Assembly (NCBI RefSeq): GCF_040939455.1
Contig: NC_134117.1
Coordinates: forward strand, 29,753,501 to 29,817,500
Source: Microcebus murinus
Lineage: Eukaryota > Chordata > Mammalia > Primates > Cheirogaleidae
Direction: 5' to 3'
Length of the DNA stretch: 64,000 nucleotides
Shown: positions 1-12,579 of the stretch, piece by piece
Layout of the letters: every line of letters begins with the position of its first letter
Position numbering within the stretch: position 1 is the stretch's first letter
Made by a program: the position numbers and the translations under genes
Notes under the pieces: generated by a model
Seen by the model: the letters and a program-made list of their open reading frames with translations, nothing else
The model's database searches: none
Told to the model about the DNA's origin: nothing

Positions 1-746
1 AAAAATAGCTTCTTCACTCTTAAGCAAAAAGACCAAACCTGGAAGCATCACATTACCTGAATCAAATTATACTACAAGGCTATAGTAACCAAAACAGCAT
101 AGTATTAGTATAAAAGTAGCAATATAGACCAATGGAACAGAATAGAGAACCCAGAAATAAAACCATCTACCTACAACCAACTGATTTTTGACAAAGCAGA
201 CAAAAACATACACTGGAGAAATAAATGGTGCTGGGAAAATTGGATAGCCACATGTAGAAGAATGAAACAAGACCCATATCTCTCATCATATAAAGGCTTA
301 AATGTAAGGCATGTAACCATAAGAATTCTAGAAGAAAACACAGGAAAAACTCTTCTAAACATAGGCCTAGGCAAAGAATTTGTGACTGAGACCCCAAAGG
401 CAAATACATCAGTAAAAACAAATGGAACTTAATTAAATTAGAAAGCTTCTGCACAGGAAATAATTAATAGAGTAAACAGGCAACCTACAGAATGGGAGAA
501 ATATGCACAAACTATACATCCAACAAAGGACTAATCTATAGAATCTACAAAGAACTCAAATCAGCAATAAAGAAACAAAAAATACCATCAAAAAGTGGGC
601 AAAAGAAATGAACATAATTTTTTTCAAAGATAGACAAATGGCCAAAAGACAAATGAAAAAATGTTCAATATCACTAATCTTCAGGGAAATGCAAATTAAA
701 ACCACAAATTAAAACCCCTTGTCAGAATAGCCATTATTAAAAAGTC

Positions 747-1070
747 CAGGCTGGGTGCAGTGGCTCACGCTTGTAATCCTAGCACTCTGGGAGGCCAAGG
801 TGGGTGGATTGCTCGAGGTCAGGAGTTCGAAACTAGCCTGAGCAAGAGCGAGATCCCGTCTCTACTAAAAATAAAAACAAATTAATTGGCCAACTAATAT
901 ATATAGAAAAAATTAGCCGGGCATGGTGGCGCATGCCTGTAGTCCCAGCTACTCGGGAGGCTGAAGCACTAGGATTGCTTGAGCCCACGAATTTGAGGTT
1001 GCTGTGAGCTAGGCTGAAACCACGGCACTCACTCTAGCCTGGGCAACAAAGCGAGACTCTGTCTCAAATA
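747..1070 (+). mobile_element. Strepsirrhine-type dimeric Alu inserted in L1
   Basis: Begins GGCTGGGTGCAGTGGCTCA and has the long linker with AATTAATTGGCCAACTAATA, then a right arm and an A-rich tail. The flanking L1 sequence is duplicated as AAAAAGTC at 739-746 and 1071-1078, as expected for L1-driven retroposition. Confidence 0.9.
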
Positions 1071-1719
1071 AAAAAGTCAAAAAACAACAGATGCTGGCAT
1101 GGATGCAGAAAGAAATGTACACTAATACCCTGTTTGTGGGGCTGCAAATTAGTATAACCTCTATGGAAAACAGTATGGACATTACCCAAAGAGCTAAAAG
1201 TAGACCTACTGGGTTTTTAGCCAAAGGCAAAGACACATGTCTTTTTTATCAAAAAGACACATGCACTCAAATGTTTATCACAGTACAATTCACAATTGCA
1301 AAGATATGGAATCAACCTAAGTGCCCATCAATACCTGAGCGGAAAAAGAAAATGTGGCATGTGTGTATACACACACACACATTCTCTTGCCATGGAGTAC
1401 TACTCAGCCATAAAAAGGAACGAAACAATGTTATTCGCAGCAACTGGGATGGAACTGGAGACCATTATCCTAAGTGAAGTATCTAATAAGGAATGGAAAA
1501 ATAAACACCACATGTTCTCACTAAGTGAGCTAAATGAGTGCACACATGAGCACAAAAAGATATAAAGGACATTGGAAATGAAGAAAGGGGGATGGTGGAA
1601 GGAGGCTGAGGGATAAAAACCTAAACACTGTCCTGATGGTGGGCACACTGAAAGCCCTGACTTCAGCATTATAGAGTATATCCAAGTAACAAAAACTTTT
1701 GTGCCCCTTTAATATTTTG

Positions 1720-2033
<314 letters not shown>

Positions 2034-2209
2034 CCCCTTTAATATTTTGAAAAGAAAAAAAGCTTCTTTGCTGCTAGACTGCAAATTGGCAACACATGGT
2101 ATAGCACATTTATCAAGGCAATATGCCTCCAAAAGAGAAAAATGACTAGTTATAATCCAAAACTGAGTCCTGAAAAAAAATGTTTTGTTTGGTTTTAAAA
2201 TTAGCTTCT

Positions 2210-3584
2210 AGGAGCAAGATGGCGGATGAATAACACCGCCAGACAGAGTGTCTCTGCAGAAAAGACAGATTCTAGCAGAAACTAGAGGAAAGAAGCAAGA
2301 AGACGAGCATACAGCGGACAAGGGCCTGAAGGAGGGGTACCTGAGACCCCGGGAGACTCCACGGGAGGAGGCTGCGGAGGAGAACTGGAGGCTGAGACCA
2401 CCGGAGCAGCCCGGAAACCAGCGGCAAGGGTAGGTGGATTTGCTGTTTCCCCTCCCCTGCATTCGGGACTGCTGGTGGGCTCCCCAGTGGGTGGAGAGAC
2501 CTGCGGACACCAGCCCAGAGACTGCCGCCGCCTGCCAACGGTGAGCCTGTAGCAGACGTGGCACCAGGTTCCCAACTTCCTCCGGGCACCTCCGTGTGCA
2601 CGGACCCGAGCTGCGCGGCAGGCGCCATATTGTCTCCCCCTCCCCTCCGCCGACCCTACCCGCGGCTGCCCAGAGAGACAATACAGCCACCAGCTGGAGG
2701 CACCTCCAGGGAACGGGACCTTCCCGTTTGGGACCCCGCCCGCCCTCCCAGGTGCTGCTGGCACCGTGTTCCCAGGAAAACGGTGCCGACTCAGAGGCTG
2801 AGAGACATAGACCCAGCTTGGGCTCCCTGTGGGTGAATTAGGACCGGAAATCCTCTCCCTGGTGGGAATTCAGTTTGAACTCTGGGACCCAGAGGTCGGA
2901 CCTGCAGACCAGATCCCCTGCACCGAGGGCTAGCATTGCCTGGGGCACAGAAGGGTTATACGTGAACAGCCTACCGAGGTCTGTGTGCCTCCAGGGGCGG
3001 ATCGGCGTCCTAGAGGGCAACCCTCCTCCCAGGAGGAGGCCATGCGCCCAACCCAGGTGGCGTTCCTGTGCAGGGAACCTCCCCGCCGGCATCACAGTCC
3101 GGGGAGGCCTGGTGGCTTGTGGTCTGGCCTGCTGGCAGAGGCCCAGGAGTAGCTGCGGAGTTGGGGAGGGTGGAAAGAAGTGAGGCCCGCTGCAGACTGC
3201 AGGTCTCAGATAGCCCCACCCCCACACCCAGACTTTCTGGCTGAGCGGGACCATTCCAGCCCCGCCCTGACAGCTTTCCCTGGAAGCAGAGAACAGAACT
3301 CTGACCCCTGCTAACGGCCTGAGGGCAGGCTTACCCAACCCAGCTCCGCCCAGAACGAGAGCTGATAACAGGACTCAAAATCAACACCATAGCCTGTTCC
3401 TCCAAGCAAACGCCACCTACTGACAGGGACGGCATCTTGCACAGCCTTTCCACGGCACCCACTGACTCAATATACAGGGAGTGGTCCAATTTCACCCACA
3501 GGCACCACCTAACGCCTCAGAAACTAAACAAGGTGTGTGAATACCCACACAATAACCTAAGGAAAGAAACAACAACTGATCGAC
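2210..3584 (+). promoter_or_regulatory. L1 5' UTR / internal promoter, CpG-rich
   Basis: About 1.37 kb of CpG-rich sequence lies between the 5' terminus and the ORF1 start. In known L1s this region holds the internal sense promoter. The antisense strand has long open frames (2208-2690, 2282-2764, 2838-3338), which may simply reflect high GC content. It is homologous to the inverted orphan 5' UTR at 18062-19322, confirming that it belongs to the L1 and not to host DNA. Confidence 0.8.
2215..2225 (+). promoter_or_regulatory. YY1-type motif at L1 5' end
   Basis: CAAGATGGCGG lies a few bases inside the L1 terminus. Human L1 has the same kind of YY1 site near its start, where it directs accurate initiation. 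The sequence match is seen; binding is inferred. Confidence 0.65.
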
Positions 3585-4577
3585 ATGGGAAGAAATCAGC
3601 GAAAGAACTCAGGAAATATGAAGAACCAAACAGAAAACACACCCCCAAAGAGGAGCACCAGCCCCCTAGAAACGGACACCGACCAAAATCAGGCAACCAA
3701 TATGACAGAAGAGGAATTTCGTATGTGGAACATAAGAACACTCACCCAGCTGCAACAACAACTCAATAACCAACACCAAGAAACCACAAAAAGTCTCCAG
3801 GATATGAGAAAAGAAATAGACACATTGAAGAAAAGTGTAACCGAACTCCTGGAAATGAAGAATCAATTCAAGGAACTACAAAATACAGTGGAAAGTCTCA
3901 AGAACAGGGTAGATGAAACAGAAGAAAGAATCTCAGAGCTTGAAGATAACACCCTCCAATTAAATAAATCAGTCACAGAAATAGAGCAGAGAAACAAGAG
4001 AAAAGAGCAAAGCCTACAAGAGCTGTGGGATTATGTGAAGAAACCTAATGTGAGGGTCATAGGGTTACAAGAAGGGGAAGAAGACAACACTCAAGGGTTG
4101 GACAAGCTGTTTGAAGATATAATAGAGGAATATTTCCCAGGCCTTGCTCAAAATCTTGATATACAAGTTCAAGAAGCTCAGAGGACCCCTGGGAGATTCA
4201 ACACAAACAGGAAGACGTCACGACATGCAGTCATCAGACTGACCAAAGTATCAACTAAAGAGGCCCTTCTAAGAGCTGTAAGACAAGAGAAGCAAGTAAC
4301 ATACAAGGGAAAGCCAATTCAAATAACATCAGACTTCTCTAATGAGACTTTACAAGCAAGGAGAGACTGGGGCCCCATTCTCACTCTTTTGAAACAAAAC
4401 AATGCCCAGCCTAGAATATTATTCCCTGCAAAACTAAGCTTCGTATATGAAGGAGAAATAAAAACATTCTCAGACAAGCAAAGGCTCAGAGAATTCACCA
4501 AGACAAGACCAGCCCTACAAGAAGTACTTAAAACAGCGTTATGCATGGAACATCATAATAATAACCCACGAATATAA
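3585..4577 (+). CDS. L1 ORF1 protein, intact (330 aa)
   Basis: ORF1p is the RNA-binding chaperone of the L1 ribonucleoprotein. The frame is open for 330 codons, close to the usual 330-340 residues. The N-terminal third is basic and polar. Residues about 50-155 form a heptad-rich coiled coil (LQDMRKEIDTLKKSVTELLE and onward), the trimerisation region. The central part contains NVRVIGLQEGEE, typical of the L1 RRM domain, and the C-terminal domain follows (ILFPAKLSFVYEGEIKTF). It ends 41 bases before the ORF2 start, the normal bicistronic arrangement. No frameshift or stop was seen, so this ORF may still encode functional protein. It is transposon-encoded, not a host gene. Confidence 0.95.
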   Translation: MGRNQRKNSGNMKNQTENTPPKRSTSPLETDTDQNQATNMTEEEFRMWNIRTLTQLQQQLNNQHQETTKSLQDMRKEIDTLKKSVTELLEMKNQFKELQNTVESLKNRVDETEERISELEDNTLQLNKSVTEIEQRNKRKEQSLQELWDYVKKPNVRVIGLQEGEEDNTQGLDKLFEDIIEEYFPGLAQNLDIQVQEAQRTPGRFNTNRKTSRHAVIRLTKVSTKEALLRAVRQEKQVTYKGKPIQITSDFSNETLQARRDWGPILTLLKQNNAQPRILFPAKLSFVYEGEIKTFSDKQRLREFTKTRPALQEVLKTALCMEHHNNNPRI

Positions 4578-4618
4578 AAACAACCAAAACCCAAAGATAT
4601 TAAAGGCCAGATATTACA

Positions 4619-7600
4619 ATGGCTCAAGACAGAAATCATAGCAACAACATCCAACCCAACAGAATGATCAGTAATCTACCTTACCTATCAGTTCTCTCAA
4701 TAAATGTGAATGGCTTAAACTCTCCACTCAAGAGACATAGGCTGGCTGAATGGATAAGAAAATACAGGCCAAGTATATGCTGTCTTCAGGAAACACATCT
4801 AACCTGCAAGGATGCATATAGACTAAAAATAAAAGGGTGGAGATCAATATTCCAAGCAAATAGAAGCCAAAAGAAGGCTGGTGTGGCAGTTCTAATTTCA
4901 GACGATTTAGTTTTTAAACCAACAAAAGTAGTAAAAGACAAAGAGGGTCATTATATAATGGTGAAGGGCACAGTCCAACAAGAAGAGATAACAATTTTAA
5001 ATATATATGCACCCAACTTAGGTGCACCCAGATTCATAAAGCAAACCTTACTGGAGCTAAGCAAATGAATTAATAGCAACTCCATAATCGCCAGAGATTT
5101 CAACACCCCACTGACGGCACGAGACAGATCCTCCAAACAGAAAATTAATAAAGAAATAATGGACTTAAACAAAACTCTAGAACAATTGGGTCTGACAGAC
5201 ATCTACAGAACATTCTACCCAAAATCCACTGAATATACGTTCTTCTCATCAGCTCACGGGACATTCTCTAAGATTGACCATATCCTAGGACACAAAGAAA
5301 ATCTCAAGAAATTTAAAAAAATAGAAATCATACCATGTACCTTCTCAGATCACAGTGGAATAAAACTAGAAATCAACCCTAACAGAAACTCACATTTCTA
5401 CACAAAAACGTGGAAATTAAACAACCTCCTACTAAATGATTACTTCGTAAATGAAGAAATCAAGACGGAAATAAAAAAGTTCTATGAAGAAAACGACAAT
5501 GGAGAGACAAGTTATCAACTCCTCTGGGACACAGCTAAAGCAGTTCTGAGAGGAAAGTTTATCTCCATAAATGCCTATAACCAAAAGACAAGAAGATCAC
5601 AAATAGACAATCTAATGAAACGACTCAAAGAGCTGGCAAAAGAAGAACAGACCAACCCCAAACCCAGCAGAAGAAGTGAAATCAACAAGATCAAATCAGA
5701 ACTAAACGAAATTGAAAACAGGAAAGCTATTCAGGAGATTAATAAAACAAAAAGTTGGTTCTTTGAAAAAATAAACAAAATTGACACACCATTGGCTAAG
5801 CTAACGAAAAGCAGAAAAGAGAAATCTCTAATAAGCTCCATCAGGAATAAAAAAGGAGATATCACAACTGATCCCAAAGAGATACAAGATACAATTTATG
5901 AATACTACAAAAATCTTTATGCACACAAACTGGAAAATGTGGAGGAAATGGACAAATTTCTAGAAACACACAGCCTCCCTAGGCTCAACCAGGAAGAAAT
6001 AGATTCCCTGAACAGACCAATCTCAACAGCTGAAATAGAAACAGCAATTAAAAATCTCCCTAAAAAGAAAAGTCCCGGTCCAGATGGCTTCACACCTGAA
6101 TTTTACCATACTTACAAAGAAGAACTAGTACCTATCTTGCAGAAACTATTCCACAACATCGAGAAGAACGGAAACCTCCCAGACACCTTTTATGAAGCGA
6201 ATATTACTCTGATACCAAAACCAGGAAAGGATGCAACAAAAAAAGAAAACTACAGACCAATATCCCTAATGAATATAGATGCAAAAATTTTCAACAAAAT
6301 CTTAGCTAGCCGAATCCAGACACTTATCAAAAAAATAATCCACCACGACCAAGTGGGCTTCATCCCAGGGATGCAGGGATGGTTCAACATACGTAAATCT
6401 ATAAATGCAATTCACCACATAAACAGAAGCAAAAACAAAGACCACATGATTCTTTCAATAGATGCAGAAAAAGCTTTTGACAAAATTCAACACCCTTTCA
6501 TGATACGAACACTTAAGAAAATAGGCATAGAAGGGACATACCTAAAAATGATACAAGCCATATATGACAGACCCATAGCCAACATCATACTGAATGGGGA
6601 AAGATTGAAATCATTCCCACTTAGAACTGGAACCAGACAAGGCTGCCCACTATCTCCACTTCTGTTCAACATAGTGCTGGAAGTCTTGGCTACAGCAATC
6701 AGACAGGAAAATGGAATCAAAGGTATCCAAATAGGGGCAGAAGAGATCAAACTTTCACTGTTTGCTGATGATATGATATTGTATCTAGAAAACCCCAAGG
6801 ATTCAACCAAGAAACTCCTGGAACTGATCAATGAATTTAGTAAAGTCTCAGGATACAAAATCAATACACAGAAATCAGAGGCATTCATATACGTCAACAA
6901 GAATCTAATTGAGAACCAAATCAAAGACTCAATTCCCTTCACAATAGCAACAAAGAAATTAAAGTACCTAGGAATATATTTAACCAAAGAGGTAAAAGAC
7001 CTCTACAGGGAGAACTATGAAACACTGAGGAAGGAAATAGCAGAGGATGGAAACAGATGGAAATCCATACCATGCTCGTGGATCGGCAGACTCAATATCA
7101 TCAAAATGTCTATACTACCCAAACTGATCTACAGATTCAATGCAATACCTATTAAAATCCCATCAGCATTCTTCACAGATATAGAAAAAATAATTTTACG
7201 CTTCGTATGGAACCAAAGAAGACCCCGAATATCAAGAGCAATTCTAGGCAACAAAAACAAAATGGGAGGCATTAATATGCCAGATATCAAACTATACTAC
7301 AAAGCTGTAGTAATTAAAACAATATGGTATTGGCACAAAAACAGGAATATTGACCAGTGGAACAGATGTGAGAATCCTGATATAAAACCATCCTCATATA
7401 GCCATCTCATCTTTGACAAAGCAGACAAAAACATACGCTGGGGAAAAGAATTCCTCTTCAATAAATGGTGCTGGGAAAACTGGATAGCCACCTGTAGAAG
7501 GCTAAAACAGGACCCACACCTCTCACCTCTCACAAAAACCAACTCACGCTGGATAACAGACTTAAACCTAAGATATGAAACTATTAGAACTCTAGAGGAA

Positions 7601-8494
7601 AAAGTTGGAAACACTCTCCTAGACATCGGCCTGGGTAAAGAGTTTATGAAGAAGTCCCCAAAGGCAATCACAGCAGCAACAAAAATAAATAAATGGGACA
7701 TGATCAAACTACAAAGCTTCTGCACAGCCAAAGAAATAGTCATGAAAGTAAACAGACAACCTACAGAATGGGAGAAAATTTTTGCATCCTATGCATCCGA
7801 TAAGGGACTGATAACTGGGATATACTTAGAACTCATGAAAATTAGGAAGAAAAAATCAAATAACCCCATTAAAAAGTGGGCAAAGGACTTGAACAGAAAT
7901 TTTTCTAAAGAAGACAGAAGAATGGCCAACAAACATATGAAGAAATGCTCAACATCTCTAATCATCAGGGAAATGCAAATCAAAACTACAATGAGATATC
8001 ACTTAACCCCAGGGAGAATGGCCTTTATCAAAAAATCTCCAAACAATAAATGCTGGCGTGGTTGCGGAGAGAGAGGAACACTCCTACACTGCTGGTGGGA
8101 CTGCAAACTAGTTCAACCTCTGTGGAAAGCAATATGGAGATACCTTAAAGCGATACAAGTGAATCTACCATTTGATCCAGCAATCCCATTGCTGGGCATC
8201 TACCCAAAAGATCCAGTGACACTCTACAAAAAAGACACCTGCACTCGAATGTTTATAGCAGCACAATTCATAATTGCAAGGCTGTGGAAACAGCCCAAGT
8301 GCCCATCAATCCAAGAATGGATTAATAAAATGTGGTATATGTATACCATGGAGTACTATTCAGCTCTAAGAAACAATGGTGATATAGCACATCTTATATT
8401 TTCCTGGTTAGAGCTGGAACCCATACTACTAAGTGAAGTATCCCAAGAATGGAAAAACAAGCACCAGATATATTCTCTAGAAAACTGGTATTAA
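4619..8494 (+). pseudogene. L1 ORF2 (endonuclease-reverse transcriptase) with one premature TGA
   Basis: ORF2p nicks target DNA and primes reverse transcription. The frame starts at 4619 with an APE-type endonuclease domain (SVLSINVNGLNSPLKRHRLA; LQETHL). It is interrupted by TGA at 5066-5068 (codon 150) and is then open in the same frame to 8494. Just after the stop, the catalytic Asp of the usual GDFN motif is present but its preceding Gly is Arg (ARDFN). The reverse transcriptase domain has FADD at 6761-6772 (residues 715-718). The C-terminal cysteine motif is intact at residues 1145-1162 ([18 protein letters not shown]). Total length is about 1291 codons, normal for mammalian L1. The stop falls inside the endonuclease, so the copy should be non-autonomous unless the stop is a sequencing error. 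Confidence 0.95.
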
Positions 8495-8722
8495 CTGAGT
8501 AGCACCTAAGTGGTCACATAGGTACTACAGTAATAGGGTATTGGGGAGGTGGGAGGGGGGAGGGGGGTGGGTATATACATACATAATGAGTGAGATGTGC
8601 ACCATCTGGGGGATGGTCATGATGGAGACTCAGACTTTTGGGGGGAGGGGGGAAATGGGCATTTATTGAAACCTTAAAATCTGTACCCCCATAATATGCC
8701 AAAATTAAAAAAAAAAAAAAAA
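8495..8722 (+). other. L1 3' UTR with G-rich tract and poly(A) tail
   Basis: The region carries consecutive G runs around 8542-8570 and again near 8639-8652, a G-quadruplex-prone feature typical of mammalian L1 3' UTRs. It ends in an A run of about 16 at 8707-8722. The reverse complement of a related 3' UTR recurs at 39705-40000, 41683-41756 and 45670-45772. Confidence 0.85.
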
Positions 8723-8970
8723 TTAGCTTCTGACTTGTTTCCAAGCTGAAAAGAAAGGTATAAATCACTGCCTCTTCTTTAACATAACTAATATCTAAAA
8801 TTAATATTTCAATTTCAAATTTAGATAATTTAATATTAAATAATAAAATATGTCATATTAAAGTAGGCAAATTTTAATATTTTTAATTTAGGAATTTCTT
8901 ACTAATTCAATTTTAAAACTGGTAAATTAAGTTTTCAAACTTTAACTTTTTAAGAAAGATGTATGTTTCA

Positions 8971-9370
8971 GTCAGACATAGTGGCTTGCATCTGTAATCC
9001 CAGTTATTTGGGAGGCTGAAGCAGGAGGATTGCCTGAGGCCAGGAGTTTGAGACCAAACAGGGCAACATAGTGAGATCCTGTCTCTAAAAGAAATTTTTT
9101 TTTAATTAGTTGGGCATGGTGGTACATGCCTGTAGTGCCAGCTACTCAGGTAGCTGAGTCAGGAGGATCACTGAGCCCAGAAGTTCAATATTAGCCTGGG
9201 CAACACTGCAAGACCCCAGCTCTAAACAGCTTTTTAAGAATTAGCTGGGCATGATGGCTTCTGCCTGTAGTTCTCCGAGTTACTGGGCAGGCTAAGGTAG
9301 AAAGATGACTTGAGCTCAGTAGTTTGAAACCAGCCTGGGCAATAAAGCAAGACCCCATCTCAAAAAAAAT
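8971..9370 (+). mobile_element. Trimeric Alu-like element (three left-arm-type units)
   Basis: Three consecutive 7SL-derived units can be read: about 8971-9100, 9103-9235 and 9240-9368. Each has a head of the GGGCATGGTGG type, a GGCTGAxGCAGGAGGAT-like middle and a GCCTGGGCAAC...AAGACCCC end. None contains the extra 31-base segment that marks a normal Alu right arm. The units are diverged, so the element is old. A normal Alu has two arms. Confidence 0.7.
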
Positions 9371-11278
9371 ATATATATATGTATTTCACCTCTGTGATAA
9401 TGGTGCCATTATTATAGATTATAAATAAATAAATTATAGACTTACTAGAACTTAATTTATACAAAAATTTGGATTTATACCCTAAAGCCAAAATAGCTGT
9501 AATTATTTGAATGGGTGGATATAAAGATAGTTGATAAATTTTTTTTTCTTTCTGCTCCTGCTCCAGGATGGAGCTAACCCACCCCCCATTTCGCGCTCTT
9601 TCCCCTGCTGCAGCAGGTGTCCTATCCACCAGTGTTCTGGTGTTCTCACCTCAGTCTATGACCTTGAAGACTTTCCCAGGACAGATTAAGGCTTTTTAAA
9701 TTTAATTTAGATGAGAATAAGGGGAGAGGTCTAGGTGGGGTTCCTAACCCCCTATGATACTTTATCTGTGCCCTCAGCCCCTGTCTGTCTACCCCATCTT
9801 GAAGATTAAAAGTCTTACATTCTGCAAGGGAGACATATTTGGGAGGATTTCACCGTGGCTGCTATTCCCCACCTTCAGGCAGCACCCAGGAAAGGGGTAA
9901 GAGAGTTTCCTCCAGATTCTCCCTTCCTCCCCAGATACTGGTAGGGTTCCTGGGAAAAAAATGTCTGCAAGTGGGTAGGAACCCTCCTATAACTGTGACA
10001 CCCAAGAACTTCACACTCTCAATCTAGTCTACACTTAGACTCCAGCGATTCTTCAAAATTATGGTTTAAATATATAACATTTTTAAACCAATGTGAATTG
10101 GTATTTGAGAGTTTTAATTGTGATGTAATAATGGATAAACCACTAAAATGTTATAATTGAAGTAACGTGTCTTTTACAAACCATGTCAAACAATAAGCCA
10201 GACTGGAGAGTTAATACTATAAAATCAAAATATCCTATAAAAATGTTCCACTTAAAATTTATGAGCATACTATTTCTATAACAATTTTTAATTGTATCAT
10301 GTTACATATAAATATGGTTATATTTTCTGAAATTCTTAAGCAACTTTTGGAACTTAGATTATTAAGTTGTAGAAGTTAAAAATGCTTATATTTAACTAAA
10401 GTCCTTTAAAAATTAAGATTCAGCACTTAAGTCAGCTGAAATAAAAATAAATTGAAAGACATACTGTCACCACACAATTCTTCCTATATGAGTTCTATAA
10501 TCTTCTAAAAATAAACTATATTGGCTTTTCCTAAATACCTAATGAACTATAAATGACTAATATTAATACATTGTAGAAATTATCTCACTAATATTCTTAA
10601 ATAAAATTTTAATACATTTAAAATTATCTTTATCTTAAGCTTGCATTTTAAATAATTTAAACATCATTTTGTATAATTGTATATAATATGATTATTAAAG
10701 TTAGTAAAAGAGGAGTGTTTAATGTGGGAGAAAAACATGGTCACTAGGATGCTTTCAAACATGTTGGGTGCCATTAAAAAGATAAAGAGTCAGCCTAAAC
10801 TTTTGTCAATTCAACTATAACACAAAACAATTTAAATTACGATTAATTGGAACAGTTTAAGTCTGTAAAAATCACAAGTTTATAATGTTACTCAAAGGGA
10901 AAAATATTTCAATTTCTTTCTTCATAAAAACAAGTGCCATTTTAGGTTAATATATTTAAAACATTCATACAAATGTGCTTGGTCATACTTCAAGATAAAG
11001 AAAGACTGTCTCTGAATAAAGGTCAAGATAATCATCGTTAGCAAAAGACTTGATCCTCAGGTTTGGGATACTCTAATCAACGAACAGTGATGGGAATGAA
11101 CACTTAACAGACCTCACAGATGGAAGAAGATAGGAAGTCAAAAGCTGTCAGTTTTTCTTGACACTTGTCCATCAATAACAAATGAGTACCCCAAAAAGTT
11201 GTGAGTCACATAAATATCAAACCAATTTTTATAATGTTTCTTCTCTTAAGTCTAAGAGCTTACATCTGTGGGGACTTG
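9371..11278. other. Intergenic, AT-rich, no gene seen
   Basis: Short AT microsatellite at 9368-9381. About 9540-10030 is less AT-rich and may be an old LTR-type fragment, but I could not assign it. From 10030 to 11278 the DNA is very AT-rich with no credible coding potential. Confidence 0.6.
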
Positions 11279-11350
11279 TTCCTTGGCATAGAATCAAACC
11301 AAGGCCACAGTTGTGTAAGCACAGAATCTTAGCCACTAGACCACAAGGTG
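11279..11350 (-). pseudogene. tRNA-Glu-like pseudogene
   Basis: On the minus strand the sequence contains TGGTCTAGTGGCTAAGATTC, nearly the D-arm region of tRNA-Glu (TGGTCTAGTGGTTAGGATTC), and GGTTTGATTCTATG, close to its B box and T arm. It is about 72 nt long, the size of a tRNA. The anticodon loop reads CTTACAC instead of a Glu loop and the acceptor stem pairs poorly, so it is a decayed tRNA copy or tRNA-derived retroposon rather than a working gene. Confidence 0.7.
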
Positions 11351-12579
11351 GAATTCCTTCTTCATAAATCCCTTGGGGAGTTCAAAGCAGACAGTTTGAG
11401 TGTACAAAGGATTTTAATTTTATTTTGGGTCATATTTTTGCTCTTTAATTTTGTCAAGAGAATTTCTAAGGCTAGCCATTATGTGTCTTTCTTATAATTT
11501 TATCTTCCCATAAATATAAATAAGGCAATTATTTAAAATGAGAGATCTCTAAAATCTTTTTTTTTAATTTAGGTTTATTTCTAGTTTAAAACAATCCATC
11601 TTTTGGCCACTAATGATTAGAATTTCCAGTGGTGTACATATTCCAATAGTGACTCCATCCAATAAGCCTCTTCATAGAAAGTCCAGGTTTAAAATACATT
11701 TTTACCATACAAATAAGAGGTGTTCCTGGAAAGGGCATAGAGGAAGCAGTCCTCATAATCCCCCAAAATTCACTGTTAGTAACAGAATTAAGATTACAAA
11801 CACTCTTGCTGCAACAGATGCTTAAAGATAGTGTTTATGCATATGATGCCTTCAGTAATTCACAAATTTCTGGTGGCCATAAATCACAGACTTGTTGATC
11901 CAAGACACCAGGTAGATCCTCCTGGGATTGGACTTTCCCAGACCTAAACAGGCAACAACAGTTGAAATAACAAATGCCCTTTATGGATGGGACTTCTCAT
12001 TAAGACAAATTCTCCTAAGAGCTTGACACATTTGGAACAAAATGTATGCTGCTTAAAATCTTACATGTTTCTAGCCATTTTCAGACTGGCCACCTAACAC
12101 CCAAAACTCATGACCCCCAGATGGCAGAGACTGAGAGAGTGTTCTCACAAGTCAAGCTCTTAAGGATATAAAACAAGGTAAGAGGGGAACCTCATCCATC
12201 TTTTATTTGGGGGACCTATAGCAAAGTTTATAGACAGGGGTCTAGTCAGAACTACAAACTGACCAGTCGGTGGGGCCAGCTCAAACAGCTCAAACAGCAG
12301 GCTAATGGGGGTTTTACGGCCCTGTTCTACTCTATCGTGTCTGCCTTTATGACAGAACAACATAGAAAGACCAAGGCAAGGGAGAAGATTCTTTCTGGGA
12401 GGAAAGGAATCAAACAATATGAATATTCACACCAGAGCCACTATACCCAAGACTAGTCACACAAATCCTTTTTTCCTATTAATCAAGACTTTGGAAATGA
12501 AAATGAGACAGTGACTATTACTGTCAGCTCTACCAGATTCCACAGACACAAAAAGAGGCCAGAAGCCAAATTGGTAATA
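11351..12579. other. Intergenic; second half possibly ERV-derived
   Basis: 11351-11850 shows nothing recognisable. From about 11850 to 12579 base composition shifts towards retroviral-like DNA next to the LTR-like block that follows, with a short tandem CAGCTCAAA repeat near 12280. No retroviral motif could be confirmed, so this is a weak call. Confidence 0.35.

Larger units (their letters stand above)
2210..8722 (+). mobile_element. Full-length LINE-1 with target-site duplication
   Basis: The element starts GGAGCAAGATGGCGG and contains a GC-rich 5' UTR (to 3584), ORF1 (3585-4577), a 41-base spacer, ORF2 (4619-8494), a G-rich 3' UTR and a poly(A) tail ending near 8722. The 13-base target AAAATTAGCTTCT flanks it at 2197-2209 and about 8719-8731. 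A full-length body with a near-perfect duplication and one long open frame in each ORF implies recent retrotransposition by lineage-specific L1. ORF2 contains a single in-frame stop, so this copy is probably not autonomous now. Confidence 0.97.

Noticed and set aside
5159..8494. 1111-codon frame as a host gene
   Set aside because: It is the endonuclease-RT ORF2 of the full-length L1, read from an internal ATG after the TGA at 5066.
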